Source: Eubacterium sp. UBA3279 (GTDB lineage Bacteria > Bacillota > Clostridia > Lachnospirales > Lachnospiraceae). From it: a DNA stretch of 46,652 nucleotides. The stretch is from contig DETV01000004.1 in NCBI GenBank assembly GCA_002361775.1, positions 1 through 46,652 of the forward strand, read 5' to 3'. Made by a program: the position numbers and the translations under genes. Each line of letters begins with the position of its first letter. Position 1 is the first letter of the stretch. Shown piece after piece: positions 9,278-18,366 of this stretch. The notes under the pieces were generated by a model. It was not told where the DNA came from. It did no database searches and saw only the letters and a program-made list of their open reading frames with translations.

Positions 9278-10476
9278 TAAAAATTGTAATCATCGGCGGA
9301 GGCGCCAGCGGTCTGATGGCTGCTGTCCAGGCCGCCCGAAAAGGGGCTCAGGTAACCTTATTAGAACAAAATGAAAAGACAGGGAAGAAAATACTGGCCA
9401 CAGGAAATGGAAGATGTAATATGACAAATCTTTATCAGGATTCTTCCTGTTATCGCAGTGAAAATCCTGCATATCCCTGGAAAATCATAGAAAAATTTCC
9501 TCTGGCCTCAACCCTTCCTTTTTTCTATGAATTAGGAATCTATACCCGGGACAGGAATGGCTGGATATACCCTTACAGTGATCAGGCATCCAGTGTGGCT
9601 CAGGTACTGGAAATGGAAGCCAGACATTTAAAAGTGCGTATTAAAACACGGGAAGAGGTAACAGACATTCAATGTCTTCCGGAGGGATTCCAGATATTTA
9701 CCAAGACCTGGAATTATCCGTGTGACCGGGTGATCCTTTGCTGTGGTTCTCATGCCTCTTCGGTGGAAGGCAGTTCTGCCGCCGGATATGAACTGGCGAA
9801 AAAGCTGGGACATCATATTGTTGAGCCCATGCCTGCTCTGGTTGCCTTAAAAGGAAAAGGAAATTATTTTTCCAGATGGGCAGGAACCCGGATGGAGGGG
9901 ATTCTTCACCTGGAAATTGATAAAAAAATCACCTGTAAAGAACGGGGAGAGATTCTGTTTACAGATTATGGAATCTCAGGAATTGCGGTATTTCAGATCA
10001 GTCGTTACGCTGTAAGAGCCATTTCTCAGGGACATACTGTCACTTGTCATCTGGATCTGATGCCTGATTTTTCCAGAGAAGAATTAAGCCGGTTTCTGAA
10101 GGAGCGTCAAGCTTCCTGTTCCTATAAATCAATGAAGGAATTGCTGGTGGGATTCATCCCCTTAAAAATGATATCGGTTCTCGTTCCCTCCAAAGGTACG
10201 CTGGAAGATATTGTTTCCAATATAAAGGATTGGGTTCTTCCCATTCGGGATGCCTGGTCTTTGCGACAGGCGCAGGTATGTTCCGGAGGGGTAGATACAA
10301 AAGAACTGAATGAAAATCTGGAATCGCTTCTGCATCCCGGTCTTTATTTTGCGGGAGAACTTGTAGATGTAGACGGTCCCTGTGGGGGATATAATCTGCA
10401 GTGGGCCTGGTCCAGCGGAGCTGTAGCCGGAAAGGCGGCAGCCGATGCCTCTGATACGGAAAGGAGGAGCTTATGA
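9274..10476 (+). CDS. HI0933/BaiN-family FAD-dependent oxidoreductase
   Basis: A 400-residue flavoprotein of the HI0933 family. The N-terminal dinucleotide-binding motif is GGGASGLMAAVQAA (about 8-21), followed by GKKILATGNGRCNMTN, a family signature. The C-terminal block GELVDVDGPCGGYNLQWAWSSG closes the FAD site. Some relatives (BaiN) act on bile-acid intermediates, but the family is mostly uncharacterised and no substrate can be assigned here. The ATG overlaps the upstream stop (ATGA), and its own stop overlaps the next start in the same way. Confidence 0.85.
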   Translation: MIKIVIIGGGASGLMAAVQAARKGAQVTLLEQNEKTGKKILATGNGRCNMTNLYQDSSCYRSENPAYPWKIIEKFPLASTLPFFYELGIYTRDRNGWIYPYSDQASSVAQVLEMEARHLKVRIKTREEVTDIQCLPEGFQIFTKTWNYPCDRVILCCGSHASSVEGSSAAGYELAKKLGHHIVEPMPALVALKGKGNYFSRWAGTRMEGILHLEIDKKITCKERGEILFTDYGISGIAVFQISRYAVRAISQGHTVTCHLDLMPDFSREELSRFLKERQASCSYKSMKELLVGFIPLKMISVLVPSKGTLEDIVSNIKDWVLPIRDAWSLRQAQVCSGGVDTKELNENLESLLHPGLYFAGELVDVDGPCGGYNLQWAWSSGAVAGKAAADASDTERRSL

Positions 10477-12128
10477 TCCGTATTTCTCAGATAAAGCTGC
10501 CCATTGATCATTCCCGTGATGCATTGGAAAATAAAATTTGCCAGCAGTTAAACATAAAAAAAGAAGAACTTGTTTCCTGGGAAATCCGCCGTCGTTCCGT
10601 GGATGCCAGGAAAAAGCCGGAATTGTATTTTGTCTATACCATTGATGTGACAACTTCAAAAAACAAAAAGATAGAGCATCGTCTCAAAAAAGGTAACCAT
10701 AAAAATATTATGTTAACTAATCCGGTGCAATACACTTTTCCTCCCTGTGGAGAGGAAAAAATGACAGAACGTCCTGTAATTGTGGGAACAGGTCCTGCCG
10801 GTCTTTTTTGCGCATGGATGCTGGCAAAAGCCGGATTTTCTCCCATCATTTACGAGAGGGGATCATGTGCCAGGGAACGGCAAAAACAGGTGGAAGATTT
10901 CTGGTCTCAAAACAAACTGAATCTTAACAGTAATGTACAGTTTGGAGAAGGGGGAGCGGGAACGTTTTCAGATGGAAAACTGAATACTTCTGTTAAAGAC
11001 CCTCTGGGAAGAAATCAGAAAGTACTGGAGCTTTTTGTAGAAGCAGGGGCTCCTTCTGATATTTTATATGATCATAAACCTCATCTTGGCACTGACCTTC
11101 TCATTACAGTCATTACAAATATACGAAAACAAATTGAAGAAATGGGAGGAACTTTTTACTTTAACAGCCAGGTCACGGATTTTCTTATGGAAGATCAGAA
11201 GATTAAAAAAATTCAGATCAATCACCATACCTGGGTTCCGGTTCAAACTCTCGTATTAGCTATTGGTCACAGCGCGAGAGATACTTTTGCCTGTATGAAG
11301 CAAAGAGGAATTCATATGGAAGCAAAATCATTTGCCGTAGGAGTAAGAATTGAACACCCACAGGAGATGATCAACAAAAGTCAGTATGGACTTTCTGATT
11401 CTCCGATTCTGGGTGCTGCTAATTACAAAGTCACTCATCAGCTTCCCAATGGGCGGGGAGTATACTCCTTTTGTATGTGTCCCGGCGGTTATGTGGTAAA
11501 TGCTTCTTCCGAAGAAGGACATCTGGCTGTCAATGGAATGAGCTATCATGCAAGAGACAGCAAAAATGCAAACAGCGCCATGATTGTTACCGTCAATCCT
11601 CAGGATTATCTTACATATGGGATTAAATATCTGAAAGAACAGGGAAATCCTGATGCTGATTCGCTGGAGAAAAATCCATTGGCAGGGGTTTATTTTCAGA
11701 GATATCTGGAACAGGCTGCCTGGAGACTTCATCACGGAAAGATTCCCGTACAGACCTTTCAGGATTTTTCAGAGGGAAAAGCATCAAATCGTCTGGGAGA
11801 CGTATCTCCCTGCATGAAAGGAGAATGGGAACCAGGCAATCTTTGCGAAATTTTTCCTGATTTTCTGGCTCAAGCTCTTCAGCAGGGTATTTCTGCCTGC
11901 GGAGCAAAAATTCAGGGATTTGATCGCCCGGATGCATTACTTTCCGGTGTGGAAAGCCGTACTTCCTCTCCGGTGCGTATTCCCAGAAATGAAGAGTTTC
12001 TTTCCAATATTGAAGGAATCTATCCCTGTGGAGAGGGCGCAGGGTATGCCGGAGGCATTACCTCTGCCGCTATGGATGGATTACGTGTTGCAGAATCAAT
12101 CTGTAAAAAATATGTGAAATTCCCCTGA
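10473..12128 (+). CDS. NAD(P)/FAD-dependent oxidoreductase (COG2509-type)
   Basis: A 551-residue flavoprotein with an N-terminal small domain (1-95; blocks IKLPIDH and WEIRRRSVDARKK), then the FAD motif VGTGPAGLFCAWMLA (about 104-118). The strings QFGEGGAGTFSDGKLNT and CPGGYVVNASSEEGHLAVNGMS are typical of the COG2509 FAD-dependent dehydrogenase group. The C-terminus has the second FAD block PCGEGAGYAGGITSAAMDG. The reaction is unknown. It overlaps the previous flavoprotein by 4 bases and is the last gene of the run; a new promoter for radC follows. Confidence 0.83.
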   Translation: MIRISQIKLPIDHSRDALENKICQQLNIKKEELVSWEIRRRSVDARKKPELYFVYTIDVTTSKNKKIEHRLKKGNHKNIMLTNPVQYTFPPCGEEKMTERPVIVGTGPAGLFCAWMLAKAGFSPIIYERGSCARERQKQVEDFWSQNKLNLNSNVQFGEGGAGTFSDGKLNTSVKDPLGRNQKVLELFVEAGAPSDILYDHKPHLGTDLLITVITNIRKQIEEMGGTFYFNSQVTDFLMEDQKIKKIQINHHTWVPVQTLVLAIGHSARDTFACMKQRGIHMEAKSFAVGVRIEHPQEMINKSQYGLSDSPILGAANYKVTHQLPNGRGVYSFCMCPGGYVVNASSEEGHLAVNGMSYHARDSKNANSAMIVTVNPQDYLTYGIKYLKEQGNPDADSLEKNPLAGVYFQRYLEQAAWRLHHGKIPVQTFQDFSEGKASNRLGDVSPCMKGEWEPGNLCEIFPDFLAQALQQGISACGAKIQGFDRPDALLSGVESRTSSPVRIPRNEEFLSNIEGIYPCGEGAGYAGGITSAAMDGLRVAESICKKYVKFP

Positions 12129-12133
12129 TAAGG

Positions 12134-12162
12134 TTCACTTTGAAAAGATTTTGTGCTAAAAT
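12134..12162 (+). promoter_or_regulatory. Probable promoter for radC and the cell-shape cluster
   Basis: TTCACT at 12134-12139 and TAAAAT at 12157-12162 with a 17-base spacer and an extended TGC before the -10. It lies in the 93-base gap before radC. The -35 is weak, the -10 good. Confidence 0.5.
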
Positions 12163-12221
12163 ATTTCCGTATTACGATGGGTTGTACTCTCTGTCTGAAG
12201 AGCTGAACAGGAGGACAAGCT

Positions 12222-12923
12222 ATGGAAAACAAATACACAATTCAAGAATTACCTGAAAATGAACGCCCTTACGAAAAGTGTCTCCGCTATGGACCTCAGA
12301 TACTTTCGGACAGTGAACTTCTGGCTGTGATCATTCGTTCCGGAACCCAGGGGAGTTCCTCCATTGATCTGGCCCGCAGGATTCTGGAGAAAGGGAAGCT
12401 TCAGGAAGGTCTTCTGGGAATCCATCATCTTTCTTTACAGGAATTAATGGAAATCCGGGGAATCGGTCAGGTAAAAGCGGTACAGATCAAGTGTATCGGA
12501 GAACTTTCCAAACGAATCGCCTCTGTTTCTGCCAGAAAATTACTGGATATCAATCATCCTGAAACGATTGCAGATTATTATATGGAACAGATGCGCCACC
12601 AGGAACAGGAACACATGATATGCATGATGCTAAACGGTAAGAATCAGTTATTGGGAGAAGAAGAAATTTCCAGAGGCACTGTCAATGGTGCTATAGTATC
12701 TCCCCGGGATCTCCTTTTGGCAGCTTTTCAATACCATGCAGTTTATATCATTCTGGTACACAACCATCCCAGCGGAAATCCCACCCCCAGCAAAGAAGAC
12801 ATTCAGCTTACCCAGCGTGTGCAAAAAGCCTGCTGCCTGGTAGATATTCCTCTGCTGGATCATATCGTAATAGGGGATCAGCGATATGTCAGTTTCCGCG
12901 CAGAAGGACTGTGTCAATTTTAA
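12222..12923 (+). CDS. radC: RadC family JAB-domain protein
   Basis: A 233-residue RadC-type protein. The N-terminal part has a helix-hairpin-helix region (LMEIRGIGQVKAVQIKC), and the C-terminal part a JAMM metal site: H180 and H182 in HNHPSG with S190 and D193 in SKED. The family was once tied to DNA repair, but its biochemical role is not settled. RadC next to mreB is a common arrangement in Firmicutes. Translation starts at ATG 12222 after ACAGGAGGACA. Only 37 bases separate it from mreB, so co-transcription is likely. Confidence 0.92.
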   Translation: MENKYTIQELPENERPYEKCLRYGPQILSDSELLAVIIRSGTQGSSSIDLARRILEKGKLQEGLLGIHHLSLQELMEIRGIGQVKAVQIKCIGELSKRIASVSARKLLDINHPETIADYYMEQMRHQEQEHMICMMLNGKNQLLGEEEISRGTVNGAIVSPRDLLLAAFQYHAVYIILVHNHPSGNPTPSKEDIQLTQRVQKACCLVDIPLLDHIVIGDQRYVSFRAEGLCQF

Positions 12924-12960
12924 AGTAGTTTTACATAAACAACAGAAGGGATAATCATCT

Positions 12961-13977
12961 ATGTTTACAAACCATGTCTATGGAATTGATCTGGGCAGTA
13001 ATATGATCAAGATTTACTCTCAGAAGAGCGATGAAATTTTAAAAGAACGAAATATGATTGCTATTCGCAATAAAGAACATATACTGGCGGTGGGAGATGA
13101 AGCCTACGAAATGTATGAAAAATCTCCTGCAAATGTGGAGGTTTCCTCACCTATGTCCAACGGTATGATTGCCAATATCAGTCACCTGGAAATTCTCCTT
13201 CAGGCGCTTCTGGAGAGAACTTCCCGCAGTACCGGACGTCATCCGGTTATTTATTTTGCGGTTCCGGTGGATATGACGGAGATTGAAAAACGGGCGTATT
13301 ACTCTGTAGCGCAAAGCGGACGTTTTCGAAAAAGTAAGGTTCTTCTGGTAGAACGTCCTGTGGCGGATGCCCTGGCTCTTGGTATTCCCATCATCAAAAC
13401 ACGAGGTTCCATGATTGTCAATATAGGCGCTGCCACCACAGAGATTTCTGTTATTGCAGATTCCCGTGTGATTATCAGTAAGATTATTCCTCTGGGAGGA
13501 GATCATTTTAATCAGGATATTCTCAACAATATCCGCAGAAGAAACAATTTCTTTGTCAGTTTGAGAACTGCAGGAAGGCTGAAAGCTTCACTGGCAGATT
13601 TGAAACAGGAAAGGAAATTGGCTCGTAAGATTGTTGGTGTGGATTGTGTTTCCGGTCTTCCCCGGGAACGTATCGTTACCTCTGCCACCATTAATGAATC
13701 TATCCTGTCTTCTGTCAATAAAATTGCCGAAGAAATCCGTACTTTTCTGGAGAGAACCCCTCCTCAGATTCATAAAGTGATTCTTGCAGAAGGAATTTAT
13801 CTGACCGGAGGCAGTACACGAATCCCCCATATCGCTCAGGTGATTTCCCGGCAGGTGGGATGTCCCATTCTCCTTTCTCAGTACTACGATCTGTGTACTG
13901 TTTACGGACTGAAGGAAATTATCACACATGATGCCCTGCATCACTGGGCATTTACTCCAAAAAAGCGGAAAAAGTAA
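12961..13977 (+). CDS. mreB: Rod shape-determining protein MreB/Mbl family
   Basis: An actin-like ATPase that organises the lateral-wall elongation complex. The 338-residue sequence has phosphate-1 (GIDLGSNMIKIY), phosphate-2 (VNIGAATTEISVI) and adenosine (GIYLTGGSTRIPHI) motifs of the actin/Hsp70 fold, plus ERPVADALALGIP. It is divergent: a canonical MreB usually reads DLGTAN in phosphate-1 where this has DLGSNM. Position directly before mreC, mreD, PBP2 and rodA supports the assignment. The C-terminal tail (TPKKRKK) is basic. Confidence 0.92.
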   Translation: MFTNHVYGIDLGSNMIKIYSQKSDEILKERNMIAIRNKEHILAVGDEAYEMYEKSPANVEVSSPMSNGMIANISHLEILLQALLERTSRSTGRHPVIYFAVPVDMTEIEKRAYYSVAQSGRFRKSKVLLVERPVADALALGIPIIKTRGSMIVNIGAATTEISVIADSRVIISKIIPLGGDHFNQDILNNIRRRNNFFVSLRTAGRLKASLADLKQERKLARKIVGVDCVSGLPRERIVTSATINESILSSVNKIAEEIRTFLERTPPQIHKVILAEGIYLTGGSTRIPHIAQVISRQVGCPILLSQYYDLCTVYGLKEIITHDALHHWAFTPKKRKK

Positions 13978-13989
13978 CAAGGAGCTGGC

Positions 13990-14862
13990 ATGAAAAAAAA
14001 ATCACAATATAAAATCAAAACAAAACATCTGCTTACTATAATGACCATTCTTTGTCTCGGTCTGATTGTTTTGTCTCTATCTTCTAAATTTTCTTTTGAT
14101 CCGGTGCGAAATGCTCTCGGGTATGTAATCGTACCTTTTCAAAATGGGATCAATCAGATGGGAGACTGGATGACGGAACAAAAAGACGGTTTCCAGAGTA
14201 TGAAAAAGTTATCCAAAGAAAATAAAGAATTAAAAGAACAGGTGGATGAACTGACAGCGAAAAACAATAATCTCAGTCAGGAGCAGGAGGAAGTAGAGCG
14301 GCTTCGGGCCCTTTATAACCTGGATCAGGATTATTCCGAATATGAAAAAATCGGCGCTCAGGTGATCGGAAAAGATTCCGGTAACTGGTATAATACCTTC
14401 ATTATTAACCGGGGAACAGAAGACGGTATAAGTGTGGATATGAATGTGATTGCTGATGGCGGACTGGTGGGAATTGTAACAAAAACCGGAAAAGACTGGG
14501 CAACCGTACGATCCATTATAGATGACAGCAGCAATGTAAGCGCTTCTGTGACTTCTATTTCCCAAAACTGTATTGTCACAGGAGATCTTCAGATGATGGA
14601 TGAAGGAAAAATCCGTTTTATCCAGTTGACTGATAAAGAAAATCAGGTACAGGAAGGCGATAAGGTGGTTACTTCTTCTGTCAGCAATAAATTCCTGAAA
14701 GGTATCCTGATAGGTTACATCAGCGAGGTTCAGGATGACGCTAACAAGCTGACAAAAAACGGAACGATTATTCCTGCCGTAGATTTTGAAAATATCCAGG
14801 AAGTTCTTGTGATCAAACAATTGAAGCAGCAGGCAACAGATTCGGAGGAAGGAGACAGCTAA
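13990..14862 (+). CDS. mreC: Rod shape-determining protein MreC
   Basis: A bitopic membrane protein (290 residues) that links MreB filaments to the peptidoglycan synthases. One transmembrane helix lies at about 15-32, followed by a coiled coil (about 70-105; KENKELKEQVDELTAKN) and the beta-rich MreC domain, including GLVGIVTKTGKDWATVRSI. The stop and the mreD start overlap (TAATG), indicating coupling. Twelve bases separate it from mreB. Confidence 0.93.
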   Translation: MKKKSQYKIKTKHLLTIMTILCLGLIVLSLSSKFSFDPVRNALGYVIVPFQNGINQMGDWMTEQKDGFQSMKKLSKENKELKEQVDELTAKNNNLSQEQEEVERLRALYNLDQDYSEYEKIGAQVIGKDSGNWYNTFIINRGTEDGISVDMNVIADGGLVGIVTKTGKDWATVRSIIDDSSNVSASVTSISQNCIVTGDLQMMDEGKIRFIQLTDKENQVQEGDKVVTSSVSNKFLKGILIGYISEVQDDANKLTKNGTIIPAVDFENIQEVLVIKQLKQQATDSEEGDS

Positions 14863-15377
14863 TGAGAAGAAAGATCATTCTGGCAGTGTTGATACTGCTT
14901 ACCTTTATTCTCCAGGGAACTGTTTTTCAGACACTGTCTATTGCCTCTATTGCCCCTAATCTTTTATTGATTCTTACTGTTTCTTTTGGCTTTATGCGGG
15001 GAAAACGGGAGGGATTATTTATAGGTTTTTTCTGCGGGCTTCTGGTAGATGTTTTTTACGGTAACATGGTGGGCTTTTATGCGCTGCTTTATATGTATAT
15101 CGGATTTTTTAACGGTTTCCTGTATAAAGTGTTTTATGACGAAGATGTAAAAGTTCCCATGGTTCTTGTGGCTGTCAGCGATCTCGCTTATGGTGTGATC
15201 GTCTACGGACTGCAATTCCTTTTACGGGGAAGATTGAATTTTTTCGGATATCTTCGCCATATCATTTTTCCTGAAATGGTATATACGGTATTGATCACCG
15301 TAATATTTTATCGTATCTTTTACAGGCTGAATCACTGGCTTGCAGACAACGAATGGGAGGGACCAAGATTACCCTGA
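14862..15377 (+). CDS. mreD: Rod shape-determining protein MreD
   Basis: A small polytopic membrane protein (171 residues) of the elongation complex. About five hydrophobic segments are visible, including ILAVLILLTFILQGTVFQ and a stretch around VMAVSDLAYGV-like residues near 107-120. The family hallmark GLLVDVFYGNMVGFYALLY is present. The start overlaps the mreC stop and its own stop overlaps the PBP2 start (TGATG). A strong GGGAGGGA just inside its 3' end probably serves PBP2. Confidence 0.9.
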   Translation: MRRKIILAVLILLTFILQGTVFQTLSIASIAPNLLLILTVSFGFMRGKREGLFIGFFCGLLVDVFYGNMVGFYALLYMYIGFFNGFLYKVFYDEDVKVPMVLVAVSDLAYGVIVYGLQFLLRGRLNFFGYLRHIIFPEMVYTVLITVIFYRIFYRLNHWLADNEWEGPRLP

Positions 15378-18286
15378 TGAAACGACTGAAAAAAATTATG
15401 AAAAAATTAACACTTCAGAGAACCACATTATTAATTATTGTGTTTCTCATCCTTACCGGTGTTCTTGTCCAGAGAATCTTTTCTCTGCAGATTATTCATG
15501 GTCAGGAATATACCGATAATTTTACAATCCAGACAACACGTACCCGTACACTGAAAAGTACCCGGGGAAACATTCTGGACAGAAATGGCAATGTGCTTGC
15601 CTCTAACCAGTTATCTTATTCTGTAACACTTGAAGATAACGGAGATTATGATACTACACGTCAAAAAAATCTTTCACTAAATGGTGAAATATATAAGATT
15701 ATTCAGATTATTGAAAGTCATGGGGATTCTATCAACCACGATTTTCATGTGGTATTAGATGAGGGAAATAACTATGTATATGATGCGGAAGGATTTACTC
15801 TTTCCCGTTTTAAAGCGGATGTATACGGAAGAACCTCCATTGACAGTATGAAAAGTGAGGAAGCCAACGCATCAGCCGATACACTGATTGAGGATCTGAT
15901 GTTTCGATTTGGTCTGAAACTGGAAGAGGATGTAACTCCTTACTCTGAAAAGGAATTGATGAAAGCAGGTCTTCCCATGGAACTGACCAAAGAAGAGACT
16001 TTAAAGATTATTACTGTTCGGTATGCGCTGTTTACTGTAAGTTTTCGTAAATATGTTCCGGTAACCATTGCCTCTGATGTATCAGAAGAGACGGTAGCCG
16101 ACATTTTAGAGAATCAGAATCTCCTCCAGGGTGTTGATATTGCAGAAGATTCTATTCGTGTTTATACGGAAAGTGAATATTTTGCCCCTCTGTTGGGATA
16201 TACGGGTAAAATTTCGGCTGAAGAACTGGCAGAACTTCGAACAGATAACCCTGACAGTGAATACTCCACTACTTCCATTGTCGGTAAATCCGGTCTGGAA
16301 AAAGTTATGGAATCCACCCTTCAGGGAAAAGACGGTTCGGAAAAGGTTTATGTTGACAGTATGGGAAAAGTACTGGAGATTGATAAAAATCATACCCAGG
16401 AACCTACTCAGGGAAATAATGTATATCTGACTATTGACAGAGATCTCCAGATTGCCTGCTATAAGATTTTGGAACAAAAAATTGCAGGTATTGTAGCTGC
16501 CAATATTCAAAATATTAAAACTTTTGAAGTAGATGATAATACGGATGCTTCCACCATTCCGATTCCGATTTACGATGTATATTTTGCTCTGGTGAATAAC
16601 TCGATTCTGGATATCAATCATTTTGGCGAAGAAGATGCTTCTGCCACAGAACAGAAAGTCCAGCAGGTATTTACCAGAAAGCAGCAGGAAGTGTTTGAGC
16701 AGATCAGTTCGGAACTTACGGGAAAAGATCCTGACGCTTATAAAGATCTGAATAAAGAGATGCAGGAGTATATGAGTTACATTGTAAATGAACTTCTGAT
16801 GGAAAAAACAGGCATTCTTTCCAAAACGGCAATTGATAAAAACGACGAAGTCTACAAACAGTGGACTTCAGAAGAAAGTATCAGTTTGCAGGAATACCTG
16901 ACCTATGCAGCAAGCCAGAACTGGATTGATATTTCTCAATTTTCAGATGAAAATACTTACCTGGATGCATCTCAGGTATATCAGAATCTGGCAGATTTCA
17001 TTGCCCAATACCTGACAACAGATACGCAGTTCAGCAAGAAGCTATATCAATATATGCTTTTAGACGAAGAAATATCCGGTAAAGATCTTTGTGTTATCTT
17101 ATATGATCAGGGAATTCTTTCTAAAGAAGACGGTGTATATGAGAGTTTTCTGGAAGGAGCTATTTCTACTGTGGATTTTATGAAACAGAAAATCCAGAAT
17201 CTGGAAATCACTCCCGCACAGCTTGCTCTGGATCCCTGCTCCGGTTCTATTGTTATCGTAGATCCCAATTCCGGTGAAACTCTGGCCTGTGTTTCCTATC
17301 CGGGATATGACAATAATCGCCTGGCCAACAATATGGATACGGCTTATTATCAAAAATTAAATAATGATTTATCATCGCCCTTTTATAATAAGGCTACCCA
17401 GGAGAGAACTGCTCCCGGTTCCACTTTTAAACCGATCACAGCAGTTGCCGGTTTGATGGAAGGAGTAATCGATGATAATTCCAGTATAAACTGTAACGGT
17501 CATTTTACCCGTCTGACCGGTGGAGAACTGGACTGTTGGGAACTGTCGGGACATGGCTCACTCACTGTTCGGGATGGTATTAAAAATTCCTGTAACGTAT
17601 TTTTCAGTGAAACTGCATATCGTCTGGGAGAAAACAGTGACGGTTCTTTCAACTCCGATCAGGCTTTGCAAAAATTAGTGAGTTACGCTAATATGTTTAA
17701 TATGGATAAAAAATCCGGTCTGGAAATTCCAGAAGCTTCCCCTCAGGTAACTGATGAATTTCCTATCCCTTCCTCCATTGGACAGGGTACTAACAATTAT
17801 ACGACTTCCCAGTTGGCCCGTTATGTAGCTACAATTGCCAACAGCGGAACCAGTTATAATATTTCACTTTTGGATAAAACCACGGACCCGGAAGGTAATC
17901 TTCTGGAAGACTTTACTCCTGAGGTTTTAAGCACACTTTCAATTCCCCAGTGGATTTGGGACGATGTCCACACCGGTATGGAAGGAGTTATTAAAACTCC
18001 AAGTAACCAGGGAGTCTTTGGTGATCTTCAGGTTTCCCTTGCCGGAAAGACAGGTACTGCACAGCAGACAAAAAGCAGAGCCAACCACGGTCTGTTTGTG
18101 GGATATGCGCCTGTAGACGAACCGGAAATTGCTCTTGCTGTCCGTATTGCCAACGGATATAGTTCTACAAATGCAGAATGGGTCGTAAAAGACGTCTTAA
18201 ATTACTACTTTGATCTGAAAGACGAATCTGAAATCATCACCGGACAGGCAAATCAGACAGGTGTGACGAATCAGCAAAACAACTAA
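15377..18286 (+). CDS. mrdA: Penicillin-binding protein 2 (elongation transpeptidase), long form
   Basis: A class B penicillin-binding protein that cross-links peptidoglycan during elongation with RodA. It has one N-terminal transmembrane helix (about 15-36), a dimerisation region beginning RTRTLKSTRGNILDRNG, and the transpeptidase motifs SxxK (S682-K685 in APGSTFKP), SxN (S738-C-N740) and KTG (891-893). The protein is 969 residues, well above the usual 600-720. The extra length lies mainly between LTIDRDLQ (about 351) and LALDPCSGSIVIVDP (about 616), so roughly 240 residues of acidic, helix-rich sequence interrupt the start of the transpeptidase domain. ATG 15377 overlaps the mreD stop; an in-frame ATG at 15353 lies within mreD and lacks spacing to a ribosome binding site. 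Confidence 0.94.
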   Translation: MKRLKKIMKKLTLQRTTLLIIVFLILTGVLVQRIFSLQIIHGQEYTDNFTIQTTRTRTLKSTRGNILDRNGNVLASNQLSYSVTLEDNGDYDTTRQKNLSLNGEIYKIIQIIESHGDSINHDFHVVLDEGNNYVYDAEGFTLSRFKADVYGRTSIDSMKSEEANASADTLIEDLMFRFGLKLEEDVTPYSEKELMKAGLPMELTKEETLKIITVRYALFTVSFRKYVPVTIASDVSEETVADILENQNLLQGVDIAEDSIRVYTESEYFAPLLGYTGKISAEELAELRTDNPDSEYSTTSIVGKSGLEKVMESTLQGKDGSEKVYVDSMGKVLEIDKNHTQEPTQGNNVYLTIDRDLQIACYKILEQKIAGIVAANIQNIKTFEVDDNTDASTIPIPIYDVYFALVNNSILDINHFGEEDASATEQKVQQVFTRKQQEVFEQISSELTGKDPDAYKDLNKEMQEYMSYIVNELLMEKTGILSKTAIDKNDEVYKQWTSEESISLQEYLTYAASQNWIDISQFSDENTYLDASQVYQNLADFIAQYLTTDTQFSKKLYQYMLLDEEISGKDLCVILYDQGILSKEDGVYESFLEGAISTVDFMKQKIQNLEITPAQLALDPCSGSIVIVDPNSGETLACVSYPGYDNNRLANNMDTAYYQKLNNDLSSPFYNKATQERTAPGSTFKPITAVAGLMEGVIDDNSSINCNGHFTRLTGGELDCWELSGHGSLTVRDGIKNSCNVFFSETAYRLGENSDGSFNSDQALQKLVSYANMFNMDKKSGLEIPEASPQVTDEFPIPSSIGQGTNNYTTSQLARYVATIANSGTSYNISLLDKTTDPEGNLLEDFTPEVLSTLSIPQWIWDDVHTGMEGVIKTPSNQGVFGDLQVSLAGKTGTAQQTKSRANHGLFVGYAPVDEPEIALAVRIANGYSSTNAEWVVKDVLNYYFDLKDESEIITGQANQTGVTNQQNN

Positions 18287-18300
18287 TGAATAAAACAGAC

Positions 18301-18331
18301 CCGGAAGATTTTCCAACAGGAAATCTTCCGG
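18301..18331 (+). terminator. Strong stem-loop between PBP2 and minD
   Basis: CCGGAAGATTT (18301-18311) is perfectly repeated inverted at 18321-18331 with a 9-base loop. No T-run follows, so it may be an attenuator, an RNA-processing site or a weak terminator rather than a full stop. Confidence 0.55.
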
Positions 18332-18366
18332 ATAGTTGAATGAAATCAGAATCAGGAGGATGGAAG

